A DNA stretch of 64,000 nt from Eriocheir sinensis. Its lineage: Eukaryota > Arthropoda > Malacostraca > Decapoda > Varunidae. Both the position numbers and the translations under genes were made by a program. Below are positions 52,063-64,000 of this stretch, piece after piece; position 1 is the first letter of the stretch, and each line of letters begins with the position of its first letter. The notes beneath the pieces were generated by a model that was not told where the DNA came from, ran no database searches, and was given only the letters and a program-made list of their open reading frames with translations. The stretch spans positions 13,577,536 to 13,641,535 of the forward strand of contig NC_066512.1 of NCBI RefSeq assembly GCF_024679095.1. The letters run 5' to 3'.

Positions 52063-52526
52063 TGCATTTGAAGTGTAAGAAAGACATGGAAAATTAAACT
52101 ATGTAATGAATGAAATAACAGCATGAAGTAGGAGTGTGTTATATGGGGAGGACATTGAAGTGAATAACCAAATATGTGAATAACGGCAAGAAGACAGTGA
52201 TTGCCTCGAGTAACAGCAACATTATGCATTCCAGCCCCAGGTGACTATGATGCTGCTGATGATAATGGCTGATGAATAACACAACGATCCTCTTATAATT
52301 TACCGCTTCGTTAATGGCTCCGTGGGGCTTCCAATTATCTTTTTTTATCTTTCCACTTTATTAGTTCCGTGATTAATGGCGCCAAGTCTTCTTCAGTTAA
52401 CCATTTATTTACTCTCATTACGAGGACGCTAACGAGCTAACACATACCGGTCCTTGTTTATTACCTTCTTGCGGGGCTCGATTTCCATTCACTCATAAAT
52501 GTTTGTTCTGTGTGAGGAGGCAACGG

Positions 52527-52530
<4 letters not shown>
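52063..52530. other. AT-rich unique DNA
   Basis: Contains two similar TTAATGGC(T/G)CC words at about 52314 and 52374 and several TAAT cores. No gene. Confidence 0.45.
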
Positions 52531-52597
<67 letters not shown>

Positions 52598-52667
52598 TTT
52601 CTATTTCACACCTAAACAAGAAAATAACGGTGTACACATAAATGTCCGGGAGGTGCTGAGAGCGCTG

Positions 52668-52712
<45 letters not shown>
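52531..52712. repeat. two (GT)n tracts
   Basis: GT tracts at 52531-52598 (with a GCGCGC break) and 52670-52712. Confidence 0.95.
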
Positions 52713-52715
<3 letters not shown>

Positions 52716-53039
52716 CTCTCCTTACACGGACATAAAACTCTGACATCTTCTTAATGACTCAGTGGTTGTTGTTTTTGTCAATCTTAACCATCACATTAAT
52801 ATCCACAAGGGTCTTTTTCTCTTCTTTTGTTTTCTCTTTTTTTTTCCTCTCCTCCCTTCTGTTCGCTTCCCTCCTCTTTTTCTCTGACTTATACTTCCTT
52901 GTTTTCTACGACTCACTGGCTGTCTTTTTTTTTATCACATATCTATCTGCAAGCGTCTTATTTTTTCTTATTTTCTTCTTCCTCTTCTTCAGCGTGTTCT
53001 TAAGGTAGGAAAAAATGGAGGGATTACTTCCTTTTGTTA

Positions 53040-53070
<31 letters not shown>

Positions 53071-54439
53071 GCCGTTACCCTGCCTAATACACCTGTTTCT
53101 GCCGCTTCTTCCCTCGGTCTTGTGGGTTGTCACTGTTATCATCCCCATCACTCCTGCTTGCAAGGGTGACGCCAACTCAGCAGGGCAGGAAATGGCGGCT
53201 ACTTTACTGCTCGCGGTGATGATGCAAATAATGGGGGACGAGGAGGAGGGGGGGGGGGGAGGGGGTTGGCGTTATTAAGAGCTTCTTGTTCCGGTAATTG
53301 AGTGTTTTCAGGTGTGTAGGTATGCTAATTGTTTCTCTCCTGTCTCTTCTTCTCTCGCCCTTTCCATTAGTTTGTTTTATTATTGTTTAGCTTTCTGCCA
53401 TTTTCCCTCATTTCTCGTCTCTTGCTTGTTTGGTGATGATGTGTTGGGTTTTGTTTTATCTTTTCACCTTATCTTCTATTTATTTTTCTCTTCTATTCCT
53501 TCCCCTTCCCTTTTTATCTATTCTTTTCTCATTTTTTTCTTTATTTTTTCTCTTCTCTTCTCTTCCCTTTTCTTCTCTTAATTGCTTTTCCTTTTTCTCT
53601 TTTCCTCTCCTTTCTTCTCGTTTCTTTTCTTCTGTTCTCTTATTTTCACTTCTCGTCTCTTATTTATGTAACGGCAAAGCTTACTCTTAGGTAGAAAAAA
53701 AATTGGTATTGGTTTGTGATGCTCCTCCCCTATAAAACATAAACTCAAAACACACTCATATACCTTAAACACAACCCTACATTTATCACTCCTAAGCTGC
53801 CAGAACAATATCAAACAATAGAACAAAAATCATCCAACACGTACGCCGTCGGTCAAAATTTAATATCCTTGACGATGAGTAAATAGTTAGTTCCGTTGTT
53901 CTTGTTTGGACTTTGTGACGGAAATTGCAGAGGAGCTGAGCGGCAGGATGTGTGTGTGATGGGACGCCTGGAAATTTGCGTTGAGGTAGAATCTGATAAC
54001 AAACAGAGGAACCGCAAAGAATTGTGTCGGGGGAGAATATAAGAAAGAAACAAACAGAGCAGAGGAAGGGAAAAGAGGTGCGTTGAGGAAGAAAAAAAAA
54101 GCAAACAGAGGAAGGAAAAGAAAATGGGAAATGAGAGAGGAAACAAGAGGATGCAAGAAATTAAGAAGAAAACGAGGAGGAGGAAGCAGAGGAGAGAAAA
54201 GCGAGGAACGGAGAAACTAAAAAAATACGAGAAAAAGATTGGGAGAGTGTAGGATTAGGAGGAAGACGAGAAGGAGCAAAAGAGTGAGGAGGAGTAAGGG
54301 GAAGAAGTTGAGGAAGTTTTGGAGGAAGAGAAGTGAGTGAGGAAGGAAGGGGAATGACCGCGGGGACACACCATAATCACGGGGAGTCGCCTGATCATGA
54401 CAGAGATACGCAGCGTGGATGAGGAGGAAGGAAGGAAGA
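52713..54439. other. T-rich then purine-rich non-coding DNA
   Basis: Includes a short (ACT)n at 53040-53065, a G-rich tract at 53232-53267 with a 12-base G run that could form a G-quadruplex, TTTTCTCTTC-rich DNA (53330-53670) and GAGGAAGG-rich DNA (54000-54440). Frames in it are compositional. No gene supported. Confidence 0.55.
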
Positions 54440-54442
54440 AGA

Positions 54443-54778
54443 CGGACATTAGGAAAACCTGAAGTTCTGAAGGGGTCGAGAGAGGAGGAGGAGGAGAAGG
54501 GGAAGGAAGAGGAAGAGGAGGAGGAGGCTAGGAAAAGTAGACGAAGACAAATAGAAGTGTAAATATAAGGAAGAAAGAAAGAAGGGAACAAAACAAGAAG
54601 CATATACGGACGGACATTAGGAAAACCTGAAGTCCTGAAGGGATCGAGAGAGGAGGAGGAGGAGGAGGCCGAGGAGGAGGAGGAGGCTAGGAAAAGTAGA
54701 CGAAGACAAATATAAGTTGAAATATAAGTGAGCAAGAAAGAAGCGAACGAAACAAGAAACATATATGAATATATGAAA
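54443..54778 (+). repeat. 168-bp tandem duplication
   Basis: The block CGGACATTAGGAAAACCTGA starts at 54443 and again at 54611. Both copies continue through AGGGGTCGAGAG or AGGGATCGAGAG, a GGA run, GGCTAGGAAAAGTAGACGAA and a GAACAAAACAAGAA-like end. The second copy is intact to about 54775. Differences are mainly in the GGA run. The Ser-rich minus-strand frame repeats accordingly and is an artefact. Confidence 0.92.
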
Positions 54779-55507
54779 GAAACATATGTAAATAAATATT
54801 AACATCAGCTATTACTACAGTGCATTAGAGAACAAAGCCCTCTCCCAACGTCTTAGAGGAGTACATAGGCCACGCACATCTATAACATATGCCTTCCACT
54901 TCACCTCTTACCTGCAAACCACTCTATTACTTTGGTTGTCCGTCTGTTACTATTTTTATGCGTGACATTACCTGCTCAAGTCCAGTTCTTATCTTTAATC
55001 GTTATTAGCATATGTCTTCAACTTTTATCTGTGTAAGCTCGAAGATATTCTAGTGACGACTGATAAGAAGGAAACTATAACGATGTATTGATGAGGAGAA
55101 CGTGAAGGGGAAAATAAGGGAAGTAAAGAGGAGGTAAGAAGCGAGTCTGGAGATAATTGGGGTGTAGGACAATGAAAAGGTGATCGGAGAGACTTGGATA
55201 GTGTTTAAGTAAGGGGAGTAATGTGAGAGAAAAAATGGGGAATAAATGAGATGCTTGGAAAGGTGAGATGAAGGTAGATGTAAATGAAAAGGTTAGGGAA
55301 AAGTGTGAGATGAGGAGGAGAGTGGAGGAAAGGGCATGAAGCGGGTAGAAGCAGTGATGGGCGAGGGAGTCTTGAGTGGGAAGTGACAGGGGACAGTGAA
55401 GTGACTTTGGTGTTGGGAGTGATGGAAAACAACACTTACTTTTTTTCTAAGGAAGACTTTTTATTTAGAACTCGTTTGAAATATTAAGGTGACTTGTCAA
55501 GTAGGCC

Positions 55508-55511
<4 letters not shown>
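54779..55511. other. unique DNA
   Basis: AT-rich to 55100, then GGAGAGG/AAGTGA-rich. No gene. Confidence 0.55.
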
Positions 55512-55558
<47 letters not shown>

Positions 55559-55627
55559 CTTACTGCTTTCTCCTGGTAATGGACGTAGTGTACAAGACGT
55601 GGAGGCGGGGAAGGAGAGGGAGGCCCA

Positions 55628-55676
<49 letters not shown>

Positions 55677-55684
55677 TTTTTTTT

Positions 55685-55725
<41 letters not shown>

Positions 55726-55726
55726 T
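55512..55726. repeat. (GA)n, (CT)n, (GT)n cluster
   Basis: GA 55512-55552, CT 55630-55673 and GT 55688-55726. The GA and CT tracts are reverse complements separated by about 77 bp and could form a hairpin. Confidence 0.95.
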
Positions 55727-56461
55727 GTGCCCCCCCCACCACACATATCTCGGCACCCTTCGTCGGTTTTATGTGTCCGGTCCTCCCCCCCCCCTCCCCC
55801 CGCCCCCCATTATTTTCAAGGACAGTGACGTGTTTCATTCTTTTCGTTATTTTATGAATGAACCGCTGCATTGCCTCACACTACTATACACTGCCACCAT
55901 CACCATCATCACTGCACTCATCAGCCTCACCAGTGTGCCGCCATCACCACCACCACCACAACAACCACAACAATGCCCATCATCATCATCACACTTATCA
56001 GTCTCAACACAGCGTCACCATCACATCTCCAGTACCACCATAGCAATTATCATCATCATCATCGTCGGTATCATTATCATTATCATCATCAGTAGCACCA
56101 CCAGCCTCCGCCTCGGCCACTGTGCCCGCGTCAGCCACATGGGGTCAGTAGGCTCCCCGCCGGACATTATAGCGTGGCCGGGTTTCTCTCTTCGTGTCCC
56201 AGCCTCGTTCATATAAGAGGGCGCTATTGATGGGTGCCCTCCCTCCTCCCCCTGGCAACCATCACCCCCACCATACCCACTCCTTCCACCACTAGCTCCA
56301 CCACCCCCACCACCGCCAGCACCACACCATAAACACCACCACCACCACCACCACAGCCCCTCTTCTCCTGCCTTCACCACCACCACCACTATAACCAAGT
56401 TCTCCACCCAGCCGCCGCAGGGACACACCATTAGCCTACCACTGGGATTGGGGTTATTTTT

Positions 56462-56462
<1 letters not shown>
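55727..56462. other. CAC/ATC-rich non-coding DNA
   Basis: CACCAC, ATCATC and CCCCC words dominate. His/Thr/Ile-rich frames are artefacts. No gene. Confidence 0.6.

Positions 56463-56502
<40 letters not shown>
56463..56502. repeat. (GT)n microsatellite
   Basis: About 20 GT units. Confidence 0.95.
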
Positions 56503-56506
<4 letters not shown>

Positions 56507-57582
56507 GATTGCTGCAGGCTTACTTCTGTTGTGGGTCAGGATCGTGTTCAAGGGTATCGTTTGACTTAGAGTTTGCTCATGAGTGTCTTGTGGTGTTTTA
56601 TGTAGGTTGTGTGTGTCGTGGCCGGCTGGTGTTTGTTGTCTAATTGATGTATATGCAATGAATCTTGCTTACATTATGCAGCGATTTGTGTTTTGTGTGC
56701 CTTATTGTGAGTGTCGAAGTAATTGATTCTTCATATACAATTGATTTTTACTATGTATGTTCTGTCGGGATGCTGTGATTTGTAGCCTCCTTCTAATGGC
56801 CGAGGCTCAACGTTGTTTCTGTTTACTCAAAAGTCCGCCTCAGTGTTTACAATAATTTACCTGCCAGTGTTTTGTGCTCTGTCTTATCACCCGTCTTGAG
56901 TGTTTACGTCATGTCGCTGGAGGCAACTTTGTAACAGTGCCAACATTCGATGAGGCGGCGAGTGTTTGTTAAGCAGATATTCACCTGGGCAGCACCTGCG
57001 TGGCCCGCCGCCGGGAGTGTTACGCGGGTTTCACCTGAGTCCCGCGGCCCGGCGAGGCAGGTGTGGTGGCCTTGCTGGAGAACGCGGGCGGCAAGTTTGA
57101 ACGCGGCGAGGCGGCGGTGTCAGTGTGGTCTGAGTCACGCTGCGGGTAAGGTGTCCGGGAGGCTGCTGCCGCTACTCTCTCCTGTGCGCCGCCTCTCACC
57201 AGTGACAGTCGCAGAAGTGAGGCGTGCGTGGATGCCGCCTCGTGTCCGCTCCACCGAGAATGTGATTATATGTGTTTTGAAAATGAACGAGTTTTGAGAA
57301 GTGTAACTGGAATGAGATTTGTTTGGGAGGCGGATTACTCCAGTGGACTGTCACGCGGCTGAAAAATAGTTTGAAGTGATTGGAAAATATTCGAGGAGAG
57401 AGTTACTTGGACAGTCAGTGTGGTGTGCATTAGTGTGTCGTCTCCGGGTACAGAGCAGCGACGGGTCTCCTCCTGAAGGTGCGGGCGGCCGGGTGGGGCC
57501 TCAGGTGTGGTGGGTGTGGTGATGGTAACCCCGGCAGCCCCGTGCACCACCCCCCGCACCCCCCATCTCTCTCTTCTTCTAG
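56503..57582. other. G+T-rich DNA then a CpG-rich island
   Basis: 56503-56940 is G+T-rich. 56950-57560 is GC- and CpG-rich and open for 115 codons on the plus strand, with a donor-like GGGTAAGG near 57146. It could be a promoter or 5'-UTR region feeding the candidate exon that follows. No TATA box or initiator could be identified. Confidence 0.35.
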
Positions 57583-57634
57583 CCCCGACCTCCCCCGCAA
57601 CGGTTGTATGTTGAAGAAGATCAAGAAGATACTG
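57583..57634 (+). CDS. possible 52-nt exon, unknown basic peptide
   Basis: A strong acceptor (a C/T run ending TCTCTCTTCTTCTAG at 57582) and a consensus donor CTG/GTGAGTGAG at 57635 bracket 52 nt. In the frame that leaves one base at the start the codons are PDLPRNGCMLKKIKKIL, ending exactly at a codon boundary. The first ATG in this frame is at 57608, so the exon could also hold the start of a protein beginning MLKKIKKIL. The adjacent CpG-rich island fits a promoter-proximal position. Any partner exon lies outside the window or was not found. I cannot name the gene. Confidence 0.42.
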
Positions 57635-58289
57635 GTGAGTGAGTACTGGGGGTGAGTCAGGCCGGTACGCTGGCTGCCTGCCGGGGACGTAAGGTTAACT
57701 ACGTGATAAGATAAAGCCCTCGAGTTGCAAGTTGGTTTGGCTCTGAAAAAAAAAGGAACCGTGAGAAAAAATAATGATGTTCCCTCACCTCCATGACTCA
57801 TGCAAAATACACAGCTTTTTTATGTCGAAAAGGTGACCATGTTCATTAATTAGGATCGTTACTCAGCTGTTTGTGGCCTGGCTCAGGTGTGCTCAGGTGG
57901 CGCGCCGTGTAAAGAACTCTGGCTGTGTCCACCTCGGGCTGCACCTTAACAAGCTTTACATTTTCTTTCCCGGAGTTTCCCCGGAGAGATTACTCGCTAG
58001 CGCGACCAACACCCTTCCTCTCCCTCGAAGCTAATATCCGCAGGGTTTCTATTTTCCTCGATTTTCTTTTACGCTTGAGGAAGTAAGACACACGCCATGG
58101 GAACAAAATAATGATGAACGTCGGGGTGGTGGGAAACCGAGGAGGAAAGACAGGAACATGATCAAGGGTTGTACGAGAGTTTATACGAAATACCTGATGA
58201 AACATGGATTCGACACCTGCGTGGGGCTATCTTATAAAGCTACCTGTGCTGTAACCTCAGTTGTCGATAGTCTTTGTTATTATATTTCC
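57635..58289. other. unique DNA (putative intron start)
   Basis: Mixed-composition sequence after the donor at 57635. The minus-strand frames are short and motif-free. Confidence 0.5.
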
Positions 58290-58735
58290 CTTCCCCTACG
58301 ACTTAGACTCTCTCAAGAAGGGATTATTAAGACACTTAGATTTGAATACTTTTTTTTTTTTTTTTACCAGTACTGTACCTTTACTATGCTTGTACTTTTT
58401 ACTGTATTTCTCCTGCAATTTAAACTCTCTCAAGAAGGGCGTATCAAGATTTAGATTTAAATTCCTTTTTTTTTATAACCTGTTTTCGTTTTGGCAGCAA
58501 CATGTTTCGGTCATTTGTAAGGATTTATTTTATTTTACCTTTGGTCTGCCTCTTCTACCATAAACAACCCTCACTGCCCGTTGTTTTACTGTGTTTCCTT
58601 TCTCCCACGACTTAGACTTAGGTATGAATACTTTTTAACCTGTTTTCCTTTTCGCAGCAACGTGTTTCGGTCATTTGTAAGGATTTATTTTTCGAGCCTT
58701 TTTTCTGCCTCTTCTACCATAAAAAAAAGCCTTCA
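58290..58735 (+). repeat. diverged tandem duplication, three partial units
   Basis: The block GACTTAGACTCTCTCAAGAAG at 58300 and its variants at 58417 and 58611 are followed by AGATTTGAATAC-like sequence and a T run. Units two and three also share AACCTGTTTTC, CAGCAACATGTTTCGGTC, TTTGTAAGGATTTATTTT and CTGCCTCTTCTACCATAAA. The GCAGCAACGTG words resemble a splice acceptor but are repeated with the unit. Confidence 0.85.
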
Positions 58736-59180
58736 CTGCTCTTTCTCCTCCCTCTATGTGACGACAGTGATAGCGAGGCGCCGCAGGACTCCTCGTAGGA
58801 CCGTAGGGCTCCCGTGGCTGAGCGTAACTGTTGTGTGCTGACTGCTGAGGCTGACTTGCGATTCTCATTTTCCTGCGTCACTGATCCGTGTTTTTTGTCT
58901 GTACCTTTTATTCTTCCTATCAAGCGGCGAAGATTGCCAGTGACGGCGCGGGACGGTGGTGCGGGGTGGGGGTTAAGGGGCCATTTTTCTTGATTATTGC
59001 CCTCCGTCAGGTGTTACTCGCGGGTGCTTCCCTCATGCTCCTGTGTCTTCAGCGGCCCGGGAGAAAGGAGAGAATGGAACCGTCATCATCACCACCATTT
59101 GTCTTCTTCTGCATCTTTTATCTTTCCCTTTCTCCTGCTGCTGCTCCTCCTCGTCGTCCTCTACCTAATTTTTCCTCGTT
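58736..59180. other. complex segment open on the minus strand
   Basis: 58750-58920 is open in two minus-strand frames (with SATGALRSYEESCGAS in one and YAQPREPYGPTRSPAAPR in the other). Both look protein-like, but no convincing acceptor precedes them. The remainder is unique. Confidence 0.35.
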
Positions 59181-59290
59181 ATTTTTTTTCACAGCAAAGG
59201 ACAGCACAAGGGCACAAAAAAGGAAACAACAATAGAAAAAGCCCGCTACTCGCTGCTCCTGTTAAGAATCCAAAGAGGTGGCCGAGAGAG
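59181..59290 (-). mobile_element. 3'-end fragment of the 15-kb retrotransposon family
   Basis: A T-rich tail, CACAGCAAAGGACAGCACAA, GGGCACAAAAA, AAAAAGCCCGCTACTCGCTG and CTCCTG appear in the same order as 15060-15150. Only the 3' UTR end is present. Confidence 0.82.
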
Positions 59291-60091
59291 CAGTCAGTTA
59301 TGCTTCTTTTGTCTATTCCTCCTTCTTTATTTGTTTCTCCGTAATTCCCATCTTCACCCCTTTCTTTGCCTATTCCTCCTTGTCATATAATTCTTTTCTT
59401 TTGTCACTTCCTCCTATTCACAATCCATTTCTACCTATTTCTCGCGCCTTGATTTGCCTCCTTTTCTTTCTAACTTTCTTCTCCTCCTCCTCCCACTGTC
59501 CTCTCCTCGTGTTGCTCTTTCACCTTCTCCGTTTTCATCTCCCTTTCTCTCCCCCTCTCCTCGTCTTTCTCTTCCACCTCCTCCGCTTTCATCTCCTCCT
59601 CGTCCTCCTTCTATTCTCCTTCCTCCTTATGCTCCGTCACCTCCATCACCCCATCCATTCTTGTGACACTTCTCACAGGAAATTGTTCTTGACGGAAACA
59701 ATATGTCAAGACTCATACTTGACACACTATTACATTGGAATTTGGGGGCTAAGAGGAAAAAAGAACCTTATATTCCTCCCTTTGAGTTATATACGAGGAT
59801 CCATTACACCCCCCCATCTCCTCCCCCCCCACACGCACACGCACACACACGAGGTAACGGTCATGTGGGGTAGGGGGTAAAGGTGGACCGCAGCGGGCAG
59901 CGTCAGTGTGAAAAGACGGAAAATTCAACACTTATGCAACAGGTGAACCGCAAAGGTGTGGTGGCTCTCGCGGCGGTGATGGTGGTGGTGATTGTGGTGG
60001 CGGTGGTGGTGGTGGTGGTTGTAACAGTAGAAAAGGTAGTTATAGTTGCAATTTTGATTAAAGTCGTTGTAGTGGAAGAACTAGTTAAATA
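59291..60091. other. pyrimidine-rich then GGTGGT-rich DNA
   Basis: CTCCTC/TTTCTC-rich to 59650, then unique DNA, then GTGGTGG-rich sequence (59975-60015). No gene supported. Confidence 0.55.
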
Positions 60092-60165
60092 GTAGTAGTA
60101 GTAGTAATAGTGATAGTAGTAGTAGTAGTAGTAGTTGTAGTAGTAGTAGCCGTGTTAGTAGTAGT
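60092..60165. repeat. (TAG)n microsatellite
   Basis: AGT/TAG triplets with CAA, TGA and CCG interruptions. Confidence 0.9.
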
Positions 60166-60446
60166 AAAGATAATGATAAAATATGGTAATAGCTATGGTC
60201 TAATAGGTGTGGCTTCCCTTCTTCAACCACAACCGTCACCACCACCATCACCACCACCACAACCACAACCAACACCACGACCTTCACGCAACAAAGCACC
60301 TACGGAGAAAGAAATGCAAAACTACAACCACAACAAAACAAAAGGGAAAAAATATAGAAAAAAAAGCCCATGAAAAGTTTGAAACGTTGAGAATGTTCCG
60401 GAACGCGTCTGTTTGAACCCTTAGAATTTTGGCGAGAGAACGTTTC

Positions 60447-60452
60447 TGTGTG

Positions 60453-60508
<56 letters not shown>
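60447..60508. repeat. (GT)n microsatellite
   Basis: About 30 GT units with one GC interruption near the start. Confidence 0.95.
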
Positions 60509-60511
<3 letters not shown>

Positions 60512-60692
60512 ACCTGCGATTCAGAGTCACCTGGTGGAACACGTAAACACAGTATGGGGTGTTGAGGAGAGATTACAGGTGTTGGGGGGGAGAGGGAAAG
60601 GGGTTGGTGGTGAAAGGGTGGAGATTGGGGAGGGAAGGTGGGGAAAGGGAAGTGTTGGGGGGAATATGAGGGACGGGACGTGAAAGGGGGAG
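60509..60692. other. G-rich unique DNA
   Basis: GGGGAGAGGG-type words. No gene. Confidence 0.55.
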
Positions 60693-60768
60693 AGATTCTG
60701 GAGCTGCCCTGTGTAAGCCGCCCGGCCTCTTGCAGTTTCCCTTTGTTCTTATGTTCTTATGTTCTTAG
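60693..60768 (+). mobile_element. CR1-like retrotransposon 3' UTR fragment
   Basis: GATTCTGGAGCTGCCCTGTG, then TAAGCCGCCCGGCCTCTTGC, then AGTTTCCCTTTG and TTCTTATG octamers. It matches the last 76 bp of the copy at 30760-31121 with only a few differences. No coding part remains. Confidence 0.88.
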
Positions 60769-60854
60769 GTGGATGGAGGTGATGGGTGGAGGGACAGATT
60801 TCTACGAGGCACACCCTTCCATCACCCATCCCATGTTCCCTCTCCCTTTCCCTT

Positions 60855-61115
60855 CCCTTCCCTTCCCTTCCTCTCCCTCCCATCACCTCTCCCATTTTTC
60901 CTCCCCCTCCCTTCCTTTCCCTTCCCTTCCTCTCCCTCCCATCACCTCTCTCATCTTTGCTCCCCCTCCTTTCCTTTCCCTTCCCTTCCTCTCCCTCCCA
61001 TCACCTCTCCCATCTTTCCTCCCCCTCCCTTCCTTTCCCTTCCCTTCCTCTCCCTCCCATCACCTCTCCCATCTTTGCTCCCCCTCCCTTCCTTTCCCTT
61101 CCCTTCCTCTCCCTC
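60855..61115 (+). repeat. 59-bp minisatellite, ~4.5 copies
   Basis: The word CCATCACCTCTCCCATCTTT recurs with starts at about 60881, 60940, 60999 and 61058 (59 bp each), separated by CCTCCCCCTCCCTTCC and CCCTTCCCTTCCTCTCCC blocks. 59 is not a multiple of three, so three overlapping Pro/Leu/Ser-rich plus-strand frames appear. They are not proteins. Confidence 0.96.
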
Positions 61116-61317
61116 TCCCTCCCTTTTCATCCCTCTCTATCGCCCCCCCCACCTTTCCTCTTCCTTATGTCTTTCTTCCATCTCTCCCTTTTCACGATCT
61201 TTCTCCCATATTCCTCTTACGTGTCCATTCCTTCTCCCTCCGGTACTCTCTTTTCTCCCCTCCTTTTCCTTCTCCCCACCTTTCCCTGCCCTTCACCCCT
61301 TCGCCACAGCCCTACAG

Positions 61318-61434
61318 GAAGCAGTAATTGGTGTTTTTAGCCGGTTTGGTGCGAGGTGGCTGGAGTGGCGTTTTTGTCTCGCCTGCGTACTGTTACGACG
61401 CCTCTCAATTGCCGGCAGAGCACCACTTGGCGTA
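61318..61434 (+). CDS. possible exon, unknown protein
   Basis: Following several hundred bases of pyrimidine-rich minisatellite, an acceptor GCCCTACAG ends at 61317. 39 codons are open from 61318, containing FSRFGARWLEWRFCLACVLL and RRLSIAGRAPLGVW, up to a TGG/GTAAAA donor-like site at 61435. Without splicing the frame stops at 61452. The peptide is basic and hydrophobic and matches nothing I know. The long pyrimidine tract makes an acceptor likely by chance. Confidence 0.2.
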
Positions 61435-61452
61435 TGGGTAAAAAGGGGTTAG

Positions 61453-63296
<1,844 letters not shown>

Positions 63297-63340
63297 CCTC
63301 TCCTCCTCCTCCTCCTCCTCCTCCTCCTCCTCCTCCTCCT
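63297..63340. repeat. (CTC)n microsatellite
   Basis: About 14 CTC triplets. Confidence 0.95.
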
Positions 63341-64000
63341 GTGTCGTGGTCCATGCAGTTTTTACCATGCCTTTGCTGTCCTTCATCTTCCACCTTTGAT
63401 TAGATAGATAGTGTAGCTTGTCACAAACAGCCATCCATCAGGTCTGCTGTTTTTTGTTCTTTCTTTGTGTTACTTTGTGGTTGTGTGTACTCTGCGGTCA
63501 TTGCATGTAAGTTTGTCTTTTTTTTTTTTTTTTTCTTTTGCGTCTGGGTGTTTTTGCGTGTGTCCAAGAGAAAATAAATAACGCAAAACTTTTTTTTTAC
63601 CTGCAGAATTTACGAACTCACTTTCTTTTTCTTGCTTTTCTTCCTAGACTCACCTTAACACACCTTCACCTAACTCGACAGTGCTGAATTCTGCCTATCC
63701 TTCCCTCCCCACCCCCCTTCTCCAAATCCTGTGTCATAGTTGTCGTCGTCATTCACATTTCAGTCACTGCAGTAAGTAAAAAAAAAGAACAGTAATTGAT
63801 GCTGCAACGATCGAACAACTGTGATGAAATGTGATGCTGGTCGGTGAGAGGAAGTGAGGGAGGGAGGGAGGAAGGTTTTGTTAAGTGAAGAAATGAAGGA
63901 TGTGGAAGCGTTGCATAGTCTGAGGAGTAATAATACAGTATGAACAGCGATGGAAAAGTCTTGTAAAGTATAAGGACGCTCAAATTTTGCACATTGATAA
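63341..64000. other. unique T-rich DNA
   Basis: Contains a 16-base T run near 63519 and no supported gene. Confidence 0.55.

Noticed and set aside
54899..54940. Minus-strand CAG/GTAAGA perfect donor
   Set aside because: Upstream sequence has no pyrimidine tract and two of three frames are closed.

Overview
The window looks like non-coding, repeat-saturated eukaryotic genomic DNA, most likely intronic or intergenic sequence of a decapod crustacean. That assignment is an inference. It rests on very dense and long dinucleotide microsatellites (CT, GT and TA tracts of 100 to 590 bp), short tracts of the arthropod telomere pentamer TTAGG, and fragments of arthropod-type non-LTR retrotransposons. 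There are no operons or bacterial signals. Almost every long open frame is a translation of a microsatellite or minisatellite, which is open in several frames because it is low complexity.

The only substantial real coding sequence is a 472-codon reverse transcriptase on the minus strand at 15178-16596. It is a 5'-truncated but otherwise uninterrupted non-LTR retrotransposon with its 3' UTR and A-rich tail. Three more 3'-end pieces of the same family lie at 37940-37992 (+), 51903-52062 (-) and 59181-59290 (-). A second, CR1-like family is represented by 3' ends with octamer tails at 30760-31121 and 60693-60768; the reverse-transcriptase fragment at 8778-9085 (-) probably belongs to the same group.

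Three small non-autonomous DNA transposons can be drawn base by base: a 203-bp hAT-like MITE with an 8-bp target duplication (9491-9693), a 258-bp element with about 80-bp inverted repeats bounded by TTAA (49236-49493), and a 242-bp piggyBac-like element bounded by TTAA and CCC ends (51252-51493). Two copies of a tRNA-derived SINE lie side by side at 33380-34086, with a possible decayed third copy near 10790. A separate tRNA-like sequence lies at 42704-42800.

Between these lie at least ten minisatellite arrays, several heavily decayed: about 142 bp at 1.0 kb, about 90 bp at 14.4 kb, 43 bp at 17.7 kb, 143 bp at 20.5 kb, about 48 bp at 28.5 kb, about 70 bp at 41.2 kb, 88 bp at 47.3 kb, 168 bp at 54.4 kb, about 190 bp at 58.3 kb and 59 bp at 60.9 kb. 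A few isolated, GC-rich, exon-like islands have plausible splice signals: 2857-3007, 26497-26556, 27621-27695, 42425-42628, 57583-57634 and 61318-61434, all on the plus strand. They could be exons of one or more long-intron genes. None could be matched to a known protein by eye, so all are low to moderate confidence. I see no defence system, CRISPR array, rRNA or intact tRNA gene.
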